Positions 46,959 to 58,346 of a DNA stretch of 64,000 nucleotides are shown in pieces; the first letter of the stretch is position 1, and the number at the start of each line of letters is the position of its first letter. Under the pieces are notes generated by a model. That model was given only the letters and a program-made list of their open reading frames with translations. It was not told where the DNA came from and did not search any database. The DNA is from Terebella lapidaria (taxonomy: Eukaryota; Annelida; Polychaeta; Terebellida; Terebellidae). The position numbers were made by a program, and so were the translations under genes. The stretch is taken from positions 29,433,950 to 29,497,949 of the forward strand of contig OX424569.1 in the NCBI GenBank assembly GCA_949152475.1, written 5' to 3'.

Positions 46959-47715
46959 CTGAAATGGATATAAAGGGGATATTCAGATTATCCTTAAAAA
47001 GATGAAGGGTCAAACACATAGTCATGATTATGTAACAATTTCGTATTAATATTTTGTCCTAGGGGGAAAATCTCGACACTAAGACAGAAGTTAAAGCAAA
47101 TCATCACGTTCGGCCTATTAATCCATTTATGATAAAATATGTGAACCCTGCCAAATGGTATTTTGTGGACGATAGAGAAGTATCATTTCACTTGACGTAA
47201 TTTTGTAGGGAATTTTGTAGGGAAGTTCCATGTAGCTTTACCAATGACGGTTGTCCTTTGTACACGTCTCTGTGCATCGCTGAGAGCTACGGGGCTGTAT
47301 CATACACGTATGTACTGAACGTATCGAATGTCCTTGATAAAAAGCTCAGTGGGTAATTTTGCCTTGATCGTTACAAATACAGTATTTGAACGTGATTTTT
47401 AGTATTTGAAGTAATAGACGTGGAATCAATACCCAGTATTAAGTATTCCGAGCACACAAAACAGGGTCCGTTATCCAATCTCATAGTCCGGGGACAGAAA
47501 GTCATATCAGGCATACGAAGTTAGAGAAAACAAAAATGACAGGGAAACTCATGAACCCCCCAAAAATGGCCATTAGGAGGTGAAATCAGGTGTTCCGGAA
47601 AGAGTGAGCATTTCCTGCCCCACTAGTGGCACCCGGCATGAATTCCCCAAAATTAACATGAAAATAGATCTAGTTGGATTTGCTGTATAATGGTACACAA
47701 TGAGTATACATGTAC
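46959..47715 (-). other. Intron of GPCR paralog 2
   Basis: This 757-bp phase-0 intron sits at the same codon position as in paralog 1. It contains a 5'-truncated PLE 3' end (47413-47690) that begins only about 25 bp inside the splice donor. Confidence 0.8.
47413..47690 (-). mobile_element. Penelope-like element 3' fragment in GPCR intron
   Basis: Carries the common tail (on +: AGACGTGGAATCAATACCCA, GGTGAAATCAGGTGTTCCGG, ATGAAAATAGATCTAGTTGG). It lacks a ~12-bp CATGGCAGACAT-type segment and is truncated at about 47690. It reads in the same direction as the host gene. Confidence 0.85.
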
Positions 47716-48372
47716 CTGGTTTTGTGTAGGAGTTTGGGGACTTTTGAATGCGCGACAGTACATGATTCCATATAGTACTGGCATCAAGATAAGCGGTAGA
47801 ACCACGAATATAGTCCCAAAGCTGATCAGTATCCTTACGTTGACAACATTGATGGGACCACAAGTCATACCATAGTGCCATCTGTCTTTCCACGTCACAC
47901 CAAAAGTAGGTACAACCAAACTCATAGTCCAAAGGATGACAATAACGATATTGACCCTCCTTTTATTAAGGATGGTTTGTTTCCTCAGTGGACGGTGTAC
48001 CACGAACCATCTGTTAATTGTGATGAGCAGCAAACTCCAGACCTGGGAAACGGCTGATATTCCACGCAATGCTGCGAACGCGAGACAGAGCACCCTGAGT
48101 TCTGAGGCCTCGGGGTATATCGTCGATATGTTAATGAATATGATCGCCGGTCCTGAGCATAAATCCGATATAGACAAACTCAGTAAAATGGAGTTTTCCA
48201 CCGTTCTGACGAATTTGTATTTGACAAATGACACGATGACCAGACTATTCGCTGCTATCAACAAGGCCGCGCAAACAAAACTCATTCCCACAAATATATA
48301 TGTTACACTTTTCAAATTCCTCATCCAGCCCTCTACAGCTAGGGTGCTACTGTTGTACTCGTTTAATATCAT
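47716..48372 (-). CDS. Class A GPCR paralog 2, exon 1 (N-terminus to TM5)
   Basis: This exon gives residues 1-219. There is one sequon (NSS) near the start. TM1 carries N42, TM2 SISD (D70), and C96 before TM3 pairs with C171 (loop 2, MTCGP). TM3 ends NRWFVVHRPLRK, so Asn replaces Asp of DRY and Trp replaces Tyr, while the Arg (R121) is kept. TM4 has ILW and TM5 spans about 179-205. The donor is CAG/gtacat in phase 0. The shared block VRTVENSILLSLS and the identical gene structure show it is a duplicate of the receptor at 7807-12431. It is an orphan; the ligand is not evident. Confidence 0.9.
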
Positions 48373-49236
48373 TGTGTTTCATGAGCACAATTTCTATCCC
48401 GGAATGATACTGAGATCCATCTTTTTTCTTGAACCAACAATATACAAACCACCAGACGGTAACAGCTCGCCTCAAGTTACATCAAATTTCTCGCTGCCCT
48501 GAAATATTGCATTGTCACTTTCCAGCCCTTGCTTCCCTCTGCCCAGCATGTACTTTACATGTGTTAACGCGGAGAAGGAAAAAGTCATAATAGGAGTCAC
48601 AAAAATATGAGCTGCATAAATGTCATTCGCACTGTGTGCCGTCAATGACGTGTGTAACTGTGCAACAAAAAGAAAGAGGTGTTCTTTTCACGGGTTGTTC
48701 TCGCCTACTCCTTTGTTGGCTGGTGTTCTTGTTGGAGAGTGATATTTTAAATGAATATCTATCAATTGAATTTCTTTTAATAAAAAAATTGAATTGCCTA
48801 TTTGTGTATTTGATGTATGGTTTGATCCATTAGATCTATTGACTATGTCCAGCAAATATCTCACTTTTGACCAAACTTCAAATTGCCATGGTAACTAAGT
48901 AAACCAATATGGCTCTTAGCAACCACGTTGCTTTGGGCAGTACAAGGAAAAAGAAAGACCCTGATGACGGGCTATGTTATTAACAATTCTGAGTGGGAAC
49001 CACCTAGACAATTTCACATGAAAAATTAACTAGTTAGTTATAAATTCATAGGCCTTGGACCGACGGAGAGGTTTACCAATAGATATGGTTACTAGGCAGC
49101 TTTAAATTTTGGACAATCATGGAATATTTATTAAGACCATCAAATATCCTTTAATATTTTTTATAATAAAATGATTATAAGTTGTAATAATTATGGTTTC
49201 AAACAGTTCATTAAAACAACTTCACTTGCTGATGTT
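48373..49236. other. 5' flank of GPCR paralog 2; no other gene recognised
   Basis: Should contain the receptor's promoter; no element can be assigned. A variant of the TAGCAACCNCGTTGCT sequence seen at 18.7 kb occurs near 48917. Confidence 0.45.
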
Positions 49237-49500
49237 GTGAATGAACGTGGAACCAATACCCAAGCACAAGGTCCGAGCGAACAAAACTGAGTCCGTTATC
49301 CAAGCTTAGAGTCCAGTGTCGGACAAAAGATCGATAAAACTGTATGGAACTACCCGAACCTGGGAACTTCGGTGAACAAAATCCTCATATCTGCAGCTAG
49401 CTCTGGAATATTGTATGAGTTGTGGAACAAAAACGCCTTATGCTGGTGATATAGGAATGTTGCTGGTTAGAAAAGGGAAATTTATTGAAAAAAATTGAAA
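49237..49500 (-). mobile_element. Diverged Penelope-like element 3' fragment
   Basis: Recognisable PLE blocks on +: GAACGTGGAACCAATACCCA, TCCGTTATCCAAG, AGCTAGCTCTGGAATA, ATAGGAATGTTGCTGGTTAG. Roughly 200 bp present in other copies is missing. It is clearly older than the other copies. Confidence 0.75.
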
Positions 49501-49679
49501 TAATCAATTATACTATATACAATACACAACTAGACGTCAAGGCCTGAAGATGCCTTGGGGCAATTCGTGTGAGTTATATTCCTACCTAACATATACCTAA
49601 GAGACCGTGTCTAGAACCATGATGATTCTGTAACTGTCCGTGGTCAAAGTTTAAGTGACATACCCCGCCCTTAGGCATC

Positions 49680-51170
49680 TTTGCGTTTCGCTCTACGACG
49701 CACCGTTTCCGAGACACGGCAAACAGAAAGTGCTGAGTCGGCGAAAAAAAATCGACACCAGAAGTCGTCTCGACCCGAGATACCCTCTAGGCTAGTTAGT
49801 CTAGTGCCAGGAGGCTGAAATTAAGCTCCGTTTCGCTGTACGACGCAGTTTCCGAACACTGTTACAGGAAGTGCCGAAATATTTGACACCAGAAGACGTC
49901 TCGGCCCAAGATATCCCCTAGGCTAGTTTGTCTAGTACCAGAAGGCCAGAAATGAGCTCCGTTTCGCTCTACAACTCACCGTTTCCGAGATACGGCCAAA
50001 CAGGAAGTGCCGAGTCGGCAAAAAAAAAATCGACACCAGGGGCCTTCTCGACCCAAAATACCCCTAAGCCTAGTTTGTCTAGTGCCAGGAGGCTGAAATT
50101 GAGCTCTGTTTCGCTCTACGATGCACCCTTTCCGAGATACGGTCAAACAGAAAGTGCAGAATCGGCGAAAATAAATTCGACACCAGGGGTCGTCTAGACC
50201 CAAGATACCCTCTAGACTAGTATGCCTAGTGCCAGGAGGCCGAAATTGATCTCCGTTTCGCTCTACGATGCACCGCTTCCGAGATACAGCCAAACAGGAA
50301 GTGTCGAGTCGGCGAAAAAAAATTCGACACCAGGGGTCGTCTCGACCCAGGATACTCACTAGACTAGTTTGTCTAGTGCCAGAAGGCCGGAATTGAGCTC
50401 CGTTTCCCTGTATGACGCACCGTTTCCGAGATACGGCCAAACAGGAAGTGCCGAGTCGGCTAAAATAAGTTCGACACCAGGGGTCGTCTCGACCCAAAAT
50501 ACCCCCTAAACTAGTTTGTCTAGTGCCAGAACGCCGGAATTGAGCTCCGTTTCGCTCTACGACGCACCGTTTCCGAGATACGGCCAAACAGGGAGTGCCG
50601 AGTCGGCGAAAATCTATTTGACACCAGAAGTCGTCTCGACCCAAAATACCCACTAGTCTAGTTTGTCTAGTGCCAGCGAAATTGAGCTCCGTTTCGCTCT
50701 ACGATGCACCGTTTACGAGATACGGCCAAACAGATGGGCCGAGTCGGCGAAAAAAAATTCGACACCAGGGATCGTCTCAACCCAAGATACCCACTAGACT
50801 AGTTTGTCTAGTGCCAGAAGGCCGGAATTGAGCTCCGTTTCGCTCTACGACGCACCGTTTCTGAGATACGGCCAAACAGGAAGTGCCGAGTCGGTGAAAA
50901 AAAATTCGACACCAGGGGTCGTCTCGACCCAAGATACCCTCTAGACTAGTTAGTTTGTCTAGTGCCAGGAGGCCGAAATTGAGCTCCGTTTCGCTCTACA
51001 ACGCACCGTTTCCGAGATACGACCAAACAGGAAGTGCCGAGTAGGCAAAAAAAAATTCGACACCAGGGGTCGTTTTGACCCAAGATACCCCCTAGACTAG
51101 TTTGTCTAGTGCCAGGAGGCCGAAATTGAGCTCCGTTTCGCTCTAAGACACACCGTTTCCGAGATATGCA
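49680..51170 (+). repeat. 147-bp satellite, about ten units
   Basis: Landmark GCTCCGTTTCGCTCTACGA (or close variant) occurs at 49956, 50103, 50250, 50397, 50544, 50686, 50832, 50983 and 51130. Five of the eight steps are exactly 147 bp or within one of it, and four consecutive steps are exactly 147. Units also share CCGAGATACGGCCAAACAGG, TTCGACACCAGGGGTCGTCT and CTAGTTTGTCTAGTGCCAG. Because 147 is 49 codons, a - strand ORF (49976-50653) runs through several units. It looks fortuitous. Confidence 0.9.
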
Positions 51171-51199
51171 TGAAAGCCTCAAGGATGAATCAGCAAAAA

Positions 51200-51520
51200 T
51201 TCTTCCGAGCTCTTAGTCAAAGGTCGTTCGACGGATTGATCCCAAAATCAATAGGGTTCTTCCTTGGTGGTATATGAACTCCCATGCACAGAATACTTGC
51301 CATTGCATGAATACTTTTTGAGTTATCGCTCGGAAACCAAGTCTCAAAATCAGCCTTGATTTCATCCTCACGGACCTCACAGACCCCGGAGCCGCCTCCA
51401 AAACAATAGGGGTTTTCCATGTAATATTTCTGACCAGTGGTGTAAATTTGGACAAGATCCGTTCAGGCGTTCCCGAGTTATTGATCGGAAACCAAAACGG
51501 CGGAAAGTACAAAAAAAAAC
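51200..51520. repeat. Diverged ~160-bp repeat dimer
   Basis: AATAGGGTTCTTCC (51248) and AATAGGGGTTTTCC (51404), and GAGTTATCGCTCGGAAACCA (51311) and GAGTTATTGATCGGAAACCA (51475), show two related units next to the 147-bp satellite but with a different sequence. Confidence 0.65.
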
Positions 51521-51776
51521 CAGACAAAAAAACCCAGACAAAACCATAATTAGGGGTCAAGCTTTACCATGCTTTCAGTGACTAAAACATTTGTATCTCA
51601 AGAACGAATTAAGTAGAAAATTGAATCCGTAAAGGCCATGCTTCAATAATCTATATGGTATACCGTATCTTTGAGCATGAAAAGAAAGATCGTAGGACTA
51701 ATTAGGGGAATAATTTTCACTCTACTTTACTGCTAGAACAATGTCTTGATATCTCCTAGTAAGGGATAGGAACAAA

Positions 51777-51912
51777 TAGACGTGGAATCAATACCCAGTA
51801 TTAAGTATTCCGAGCAAACAAAACAGGGTCCGTTATCCAATCTCATAGTCCGGGGACAGAAAGTCATATCAGGCATACGAAGTGAGAGAAAACAAAAATG
51901 ACAGGGAAACTC
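51777..51912 (-). mobile_element. Penelope-like element extreme 3' fragment
   Basis: Only the last ~135 bp of the common PLE tail (on +: AGACGTGGAATCAATACCCA through AAAATGACAGGGAAACTC). It is strongly 5'-truncated. Confidence 0.85.
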
Positions 51913-52915
51913 AAAGCTGTCAAACAATCTCCATAATATTACTGTATCATCATCACAGACATACATCACTCATATACATATGATGAGGAATATTCATCCG
52001 AAATGAGTGTTCAGAATGTAAGTATCAATCTAATACCACCAAAACAATCAGATTTTAATGATACCAATAACAAACGCAGAGACATCAATCTTCATGGAAC
52101 CATTGCATTATGTTCTTCCTGCGTGGTGACAAATAAATTCCTGAGATCAGGAAAATAATCACTCCTTAACAGAAAATTTTGTTCATTTCAACAAATTCAT
52201 TTAAATCCAAGTCGTGCGTAAAAGTGACAAAATATGCTTTTGGTCTTCTGTGTTTTTGGTATATATTCCATGTGCCTGTATCCCTGGTACATGGACTAAG
52301 AGTAGAACATATACGCATAGACATGGGCGCACTCAAATAATAGCCAGGCACTGTATTATGCAATGTCATGGGTTTAGCATCGTAATAATTAATTATGAGA
52401 ACTCCTGTTTTATGAGAATCAATTTCTGAAAATGTATGTGTCGTGACAAATTGGTGTCTGATTTCTGTACCATAAGCAAAACATCTGTGCAAATCCATAG
52501 ACCACAAATATGTAATGTATACTGTCATATCGTCAATAATAATATTAAATATATTTTAAAATAGCTACTATAACAAGTCGTGCAATATTATAGGCATTTG
52601 AACAAGCTGTAATGAGTAAAAAGAAGATAGATTATCCACAAGAACCACGTTCTACACAAACGTTGAAAGCGATGTGCTTAATGAGTAATGTCTCATCTGG
52701 CCCACTGTGCTTTTAAAGGCCCGAAATCTTTGGGCATAGCCTAGACCAACGCCTCCTCTAGCATCGTACATAACTAGTTTTACGTTTGTTATTGTCATCA
52801 TCAAAATCTGGTTGTATTGGTAATAGATTGATACTACATACATACAGTGTGTTTGTTTTCTTAATCTGTTTACAGATGTAAATTGAGGAAATATATGTAC
52901 ATGTAGTTTTTATTA
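51913..52915. other. No gene recognised; partial family-R copies
   Basis: GTAAGTATCAATCTAATACC (52019, reverse) and ATTGGTAATAGATTGATAC (52818) are ends of repeat family R, facing each other about 0.8 kb apart. A 120-codon - strand ORF (52166-52528) between them has protein-like composition but no domain I recognise. Confidence 0.4.
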
Positions 52916-54912
52916 CTTGACCATGATATTCTGAAACGCAAATTGCAAACCTACGGTATCCGCGGTAAATGTCATGATTTACTGTCTTGCTATTTGAATA
53001 ACCGAACCCAATGCATGTTCGTTAATGGTGTGTACTCAGACTCTATGATTGTCAACACAGGGGTCCCCCAGGGCTCAGTCCTGGGACCCCTGTTGTTTTT
53101 ACTTTACGTCAACGACATCAGTAGTGCCGTACCTGGTATAGCAACACGGCTCTTTGCAGATGACACAAATATATTTCTGTATGATCGAGACTGTTCCAAA
53201 CTGGTTGATAAAGCCAAAATTGCTCTCACAAAATAAAAAAAATGGTTTGACACAAACAGGCTAACACTACATGTGGGCAAAACAAATTTTACCATCTTCC
53301 ATTCCAAGAGAAATGACAATCACTCCTGTTGTGACAACTTCTCATTCGAAAATAACTTCATTTATCAAACACACTCTACCAAATACTTGGGTCTGATTAT
53401 TGATGAAAATTTATCTTGGGAAGCACATGTTGAGGACTTATGTAATAAACTGATTAAATATACCGGAATATTTTACCGCATACGAAATCACATACCTGAA
53501 GCTGTCAAAATGCAACTTTATTGTTCTTTCATATATTCTAGGCTGGCATACTGTTGCGAGATATATGGCACGGCCAAATCAACTGTTTTGTATCCCCTGC
53601 AAATCATGCAAAATAGACTTATTAAAATTCTGACAAGCAGACCAAAAAGGTACCCGACCAATATGTTGTACATGAATACTGGGACTCTGAAACTACATGA
53701 AATACACTTATTTAAAATGTACGTGTTATTATTTAAGTATACTATCGGCAAGATTTCCAGCATATTTAAAGGTATGTTGAATCCAAACTCCGACTCTGAT
53801 TGATTGATTGAGTTTATTTGCATATTCCATGTAAAAATACAAGTGTATAAATACAAAATGTAAATGATACTATAAAATACACAGGGTAACACAAGAAAGC
53901 GAAAAATCACTTGTTTCCATTGTGGCCCATATGATCACAGACAATATGACGGCAGAGAATTTAACAATAATAAAAATAACAATGGTAAATGTAGGTAATA
54001 CTAATAATAATAATAAAAATAATAAATCTTACTAAATAATAATAAGGGATATGTAGAACAATACTGGTAATAATTAGACGGTAATAAAGTGAATAACATA
54101 ACAAAAGACACAAATACAAGATGTATAAGAAATAAAATTAAAGATAGGTATATATGTCATTTTCTGCTTGGACCATGTTAAGAAATAAAAGCTGTTTTAC
54201 CCTGCTTTTAAAATTAGAACGAGAAGAACAATTTTTTATATGACTAGGAAGAGAGTTCCAGACCTTAGCACCAGTGTACATAAAAGAAGAAGCACCAAAG
54301 GATCTCACTAAGGGATGACTCTGTTGGTATTATAACAAGACAAAATGCGCTATTTACAGTTTCACGTCCAAAAACACAGCATGGTAAACTTCTCCTAAAC
54401 AACTACTGTACAAAATTATGGCAAGACTGCCCTACACATATTCAAAATTCATCATCGATTTCAGTGTTCAAAACCAACATTGAAAAACATTTGGCTAACA
54501 GGTATATTGTAAGCTGAGACCACCTGGAGAAGTTTGCCATGATAGGGTAGGGTACATTTATTGCCTAGTGTTAAGGCGATTACATTTACTTTGTAAGTGT
54601 GCATGAACAATTCCATAAGTTTCACTCTACTCGGACATAATTAAGGACTCATGATTTTAATTTGTGTACTGCATGTTGGTATTGATTGTAATAATTTCAC
54701 TAGTATCGCATGTTATTACAATGTACATAATCATGATAATTAAGCTTCAAACCGCATGGTAGTCTACATTGTGATGCAGATATATTTGCATCCTGCATTG
54801 GCATGCTTAGAGCTATGTTTCATATTAATATATTATTTTCTGGCTACTGGCCAACATCAAGTTCAACCTGTGTAGTCCTGTCCAACTGTTATAGCCCAAT
54901 AAACTTGTCTTC
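52916..54912 (+). pseudogene. 5'-truncated LINE (CR1/jockey-like RT) with nested insertion
   Basis: The ORF starts mid-RT with LDHDILKRKLQTYGI. It contains NTGVPQGSVLGPLLFLLYVN and the catalytic FADD (LFADDTNIF). After one in-frame TAA at 53234 it continues in the same frame (GKTNFTIFHSKRN, KYLGLIIDENLSWEAHV, CEIYGTA). At 53798 it is interrupted by an inserted element. Past 54324 it resumes in frame: GIITRQNALFTVSRPKTQH, KLWQDCPTHIQNSSSISVFK, stop at about 54515. A 3' UTR-like stretch ends near CAATAAACTTG (about 54899-54909). One stop codon plus the insertion inactivate it. Confidence 0.85.
53799..54316 (-). mobile_element. LINE 3' end nested inside the LINE at 52916-54912
   Basis: Flanked by the 7-bp direct repeat GACTCTG (53792-53798 and 54317-54323), a target-site duplication. 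Read on -, it encodes the end of a LINE ORF (FGASSFMYTGAKVWNSLPSH, NFKSRVKQLLFLNM). A 3' UTR follows that ends AATAAACTCAATCAATCAAT, a microsatellite-type 3' tail. It is heavily 5'-truncated, as typical for target-primed reverse transcription. Confidence 0.88.
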
Positions 54913-55214
54913 GGGCTCACTAGTTAGGTATTGTATGCTAAGACAAGTGTAATCTCTTCGTTTAAGTTCGCTCCTTATCAACACTATGTGCGTAACTACT
55001 ACTTACATGTACCTAGAACGTAAGACATACTGCTCTCGTTTGGTCTCTTGCTTTTGATTAAGGCTAATAGTAATCCATTGTATGTTAACATAAGTACATG
55101 TTCCTTGTATATGTATATTAGTTTTGTTCTTTGTGTTGTACATATGTTCTCCTTTCCATGTACTTAAGGGTTCCTGTTTAGTTTTCGTGTTTTCATTTCT
55201 TTTTCTTATTTCAC
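54913..55214. other. No gene recognised
   Basis: Short AT-rich linker between LINE and PLE remains. Confidence 0.4.
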
Positions 55215-55500
55215 TGAGCATGTAGATATTCCAATAAAGATTTGGAATTTTTTAATATCCACATTTGGTTTATACCACTTCTAGAATAGATGGTTTCAGA
55301 GTACTTTTGGAGACCCTGTTTAATTTTAGACAATATACCAGTTAATATTTTAGAAATGGCTTTGGTAGAACATGACGCTGAACCTCAAATATATCTTTGT
55401 TTGTGTGGATTTTTGTGCAACTTTGGGATTCAATATAAGTTTGGTAGATTAGAATCTTTACATGAGGTAGTAATACCAAACGGATGCAATACAGACACAT
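55215..55500 (-). mobile_element. Penelope-like element internal fragment
   Basis: Closely matches 41788-42060 of PLE copy 2 (on +: CACATTTGGTTTATACCACT, TCTTTGTTTGTGTGGATTTT). It encodes part of the RT start (HPFGITTSCKDSNLPNLY). Truncated at both ends. A TTTGGAATTTTTT segment is inserted near 55240. Confidence 0.8.
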
Positions 55501-55768
55501 GATATACTGAGTGGCATACTGAAGTTTGCCACTCGTTGCACCCGGCCAATGTTCTATGTGGTGGTAACTGGTCATTCGTCGCATTTAGTGGCACGTCTAG
55601 CCAGGAAGCCACAGGCAATGTGTCATTTCCTCATTCTAAGATGGACCAGTGAGAAAAGCACATATATTATTCCGCGTCGTGTCCCGTCTGTACCATGTAC
55701 TTATCCAACTTCTCAGGGTTACAACACATCATTACTGTTGAATTATATTTATCGGATACATATAGACA

Positions 55769-56120
55769 TAGACGTGGAATCAATACCCAGTATTAAGTAT
55801 TCCGAGCAAACAAAAAGGGTCCGTTATCCAATCTCATAGTCCGGGGACAGAAAGTCATATCAGGCATACGAAGTGAGAGAAAACAAAAATGACAGGGAAA
55901 CTCATGAACCCCCAAAATGGCCATTAGGAGGTGAAATCAGGTGTTCCGGAAAGAGTGACCATTTCCTGCCCTACTAGTGGCACCCGTCATGAATTCCTCA
56001 AAATTAACATGAAAATAGATCTAGTTGCATGGCAGACATGGATTTGCTGTATTTATCAACCAGATCATGATGACGTCCATAGAATTTCTTAAACGCAGCT
56101 ATAAGTCTTTGTAAAACATA
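55769..56120 (-). mobile_element. Penelope-like element 3' fragment
   Basis: Common PLE tail plus the end of the RT thumb (on +: TTATCAACCAGATCATGATG, TAGAATTTCTTAAACGCAGC). 5'-truncated at about 56120. Confidence 0.85.
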
Positions 56121-56734
56121 ACCATGAGAACTTCAACATAGAACCGGGATGCAGCTGTGTAAGTTATTATGCATAATCTCTGAAATCTCAAAATCTATAT
56201 CAAAAAGATATAGAAAGTTACATATTTTGCGGTGCATATGAACACGTTAGTTATATATGTGCTCTTGATTTATACAACAGATGCCCTTTCTCAATAGAGT
56301 TTATTGAAATCCTGGAGGAGACCGTTTGAGTTTATCCCATGATGCAACACGATTTCAGATTATCCGATATGTTTGAACGGAAACTGGGTCAGTTCAGAGG
56401 TAATTCTGAGTGGAGCAAAAAACAAAACAAAACGGCTGCTTGACTGTCAAATGTTTGATTTATTCAAATAATTCACCATAGTTTGTTATAAACGATTTTT
56501 CTGTGGTCATCTGGTATATTTGTTGTTGATTTGGAACAACATTTTCCCCAATGCAACTTTCGGACGGAGTTCACTAACCATTGCGTATCCACATATATCG
56601 CTGTATACAAAACTTTACTGTGAGTAACATGATAGGTTAGTTGAAACCAGTTAATTCCACAATTGTGTAACTTTAGCGGAACATGACGCTCAAAGATTTG
56701 CTTTTTACTTTACATTCTGCACTTCCCATAGTTA
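56121..56734. other. 3' flank of the sushi gene; no other gene recognised
   Basis: No ORF or repeat supported. It presumably includes the 3' UTR of the sushi gene (read on -). Confidence 0.45.
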
Positions 56735-56905
56735 TTACACTCTCAGATATCCACACCGTATTGGTCGAGATGTTAATTGATGATATACCATCGGGATATC
56801 CGATATGATCATGAGTAGTAGAAACCCACCAATCACAGACAAGATAACAATGGCTATTAACAATGTGCGAGCCGTCAGCTTCCGTGGGGTTGATTCCAGT
56901 ATTCA
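56735..56905 (-). CDS. Sushi membrane protein, transmembrane/tail exon (frame disturbed)
   Basis: On -, 56863-56801 reads as a clear single-pass transmembrane helix (LLIAIVILSVIGGFLLLMII). It is followed by a short basic-ended tail (QLTSRPIRCGYLRV) and a stop at 56735-56737. All upstream exons end in phase 1. Entering this exon in phase 1 at CAG/TG (56905), or at TAG/CA (56917), gives PVNTGINPTEADGSHIVN, a plausible stalk, but in a frame one base off from the helix. So the copy has a 1-base indel near 56860-56875 (real mutation or assembly error), or uses a splice form I could not find. Confidence 0.6.
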
Positions 56906-57131
56906 CTGGGGATGTTGCTATAAAAAACGAATATCAATTGACACGTACATAGAGATGGGAGCACAAGAAGAGAATTGTACATGTATATTATATTAAGATA
57001 TTTCATTCATTAAGGGTTTTTACTACTGCTTGTAGTTTTTGGTAGTAATATCATGATACAGTGTTGTTCAACAATGTTGTTGATAATTCATACATGTATT
57101 GACGAAGGGGAGAAATACGAGGAGAACTTAC

Positions 57132-57314
57132 CTATACACACTGGAACTGCTGGCGACCATGCACCATTAGTGTCACACCGTAAGACGATTTGTTCTGTTC
57201 CTGATTCGAACGTTGTGCCATTTTCACATGTGACACTGACAGTTGTGCCGATGCCTGTTGAAGTTGTATTAGCGTCCAGAGCTCGCCACACAGGCAATAA
57301 TGGGCATTCAATTA
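57132..57314 (-). CDS. Sushi membrane protein, CCP exon 5
   Basis: A single 61-codon sushi module bounded by phase-1 introns on both sides (acceptor gtgttgcag, donor ATAG/gtaagt). It has the four cysteines (ECP, VTC, LRC, PVC) and the tryptophan before the last Cys (GAWSP). It is the most membrane-proximal module. CCP modules mediate protein binding in complement regulators, selectins and cell-adhesion proteins. Confidence 0.85.
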
Positions 57315-57536
57315 CTGCAACACAGAAAAACTGGCTATCACATATGTTGGTGATTACTTATTTTTACTATCAAACTATTCGTCTCTAGTTGTTTATTGGC
57401 CTCATCAGAACACATGTCATGTGATTTTATGCTTGTCGTAGGTATAAAATACACCGATTTATGAAAATGGGTTTGTTGAACAATGCTCGTTAAAATGAGG
57501 TGTTAATAGATTGCAGTTCCAACTAAAAAACATTAC

Positions 57537-57722
57537 TTGTACATCCAGGACCAGGTTCAGTCCAATGTCCCATCTCTGTGCATTGAATATTCTTCTGATA
57601 CTGGCCACGAGTAAACCATGTCCCAGTGATACACGTGTATGTTACGTTGCTAGGATACGTCGTTACCATGTGACCATCCAGGTAAGCATTGGTTACGGGT
57701 GGTACAGCTCCACAGTCAATGT
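57537..57722 (-). CDS. Sushi membrane protein, CCP exon 4
   Basis: A 62-codon module. The acceptor is ttcaccccag and the donor ACAA/gtaatg, phase 1-1. The four Cys are in IDCGAVPP, VTYTC, NIQC and GPGC, with GHWTEP before the last. Sequons NVT and NAY-type context are near the middle. Confidence 0.85.
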
Positions 57723-57948
57723 CTGGGGTGAATTGATCGGCAGGAGCACAATTGAGATTATCACAATGACATTTATATTTTACCTATATTGGCATGCAAT
57801 ACAGACGATCACAAAAAAATATACGTTACCCGATGTGTTCGAATAGTTTTGCGTATTTTATTTTCATATGAGTTAATCATTGCGATTGTATCTTCATAAT
57901 TATACCATCATCAATATTGCATGCTATTTTGGGAATGCTAATATTTAC

Positions 57949-58131
57949 CCTCACACTTCTCCTCTGGCCACCATCTGCCATTCTCAGTACACTGGATTTG
58001 GCGCCATGTTTGTCCATCATGAAACACGTGACCTCTGATGCATGTGACATTGATCTTCGACCCGAATTCGCGCTCCTTTGACGCTGTCGTATATTTCATC
58101 ATTTCTTCATCTATGTCTGGGCATCTCATTT
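57949..58131 (-). CDS. Sushi membrane protein, CCP exon 3
   Basis: A 61-codon module. The acceptor is acgtcttcag and the donor GAGG/gtaaat, phase 1-1. The cysteines are in MRCPDID, INVTC, QIQC and EEKC, with the Trp in GRWWPE. It lies in line with the flanking sushi exons. Confidence 0.85.
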
Positions 58132-58346
58132 CTGAAGACGTTGACCATATCATCTTTGTTCATATCTATATTTTGTTATATCACGAACTAGGACACCCTT
58201 CCACAAGAACCTTGACTTATTGACATAGATCACTGTTTTTCAAGGGCCGTGGTACTGAATATTTTTCCCATATCAGATGATTAAATAATTGACTCCTATC
58301 GAACACTACATTGAACCTCCATATCATGTCCACTATTTGATCTTAC

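Noticed and set aside
47690..48502. + strand ORFs over GPCR paralog 2 (up to 188 codons)
   Set aside because: Antisense shadows of the seven-helix receptor exon.
49976..50653. 225-codon - strand ORF made of 49-aa repeats
   Set aside because: It exists because the satellite period (147 bp) is a multiple of three. It is one of several open frames in a repeat, with no start context, domain or extension into unique sequence.
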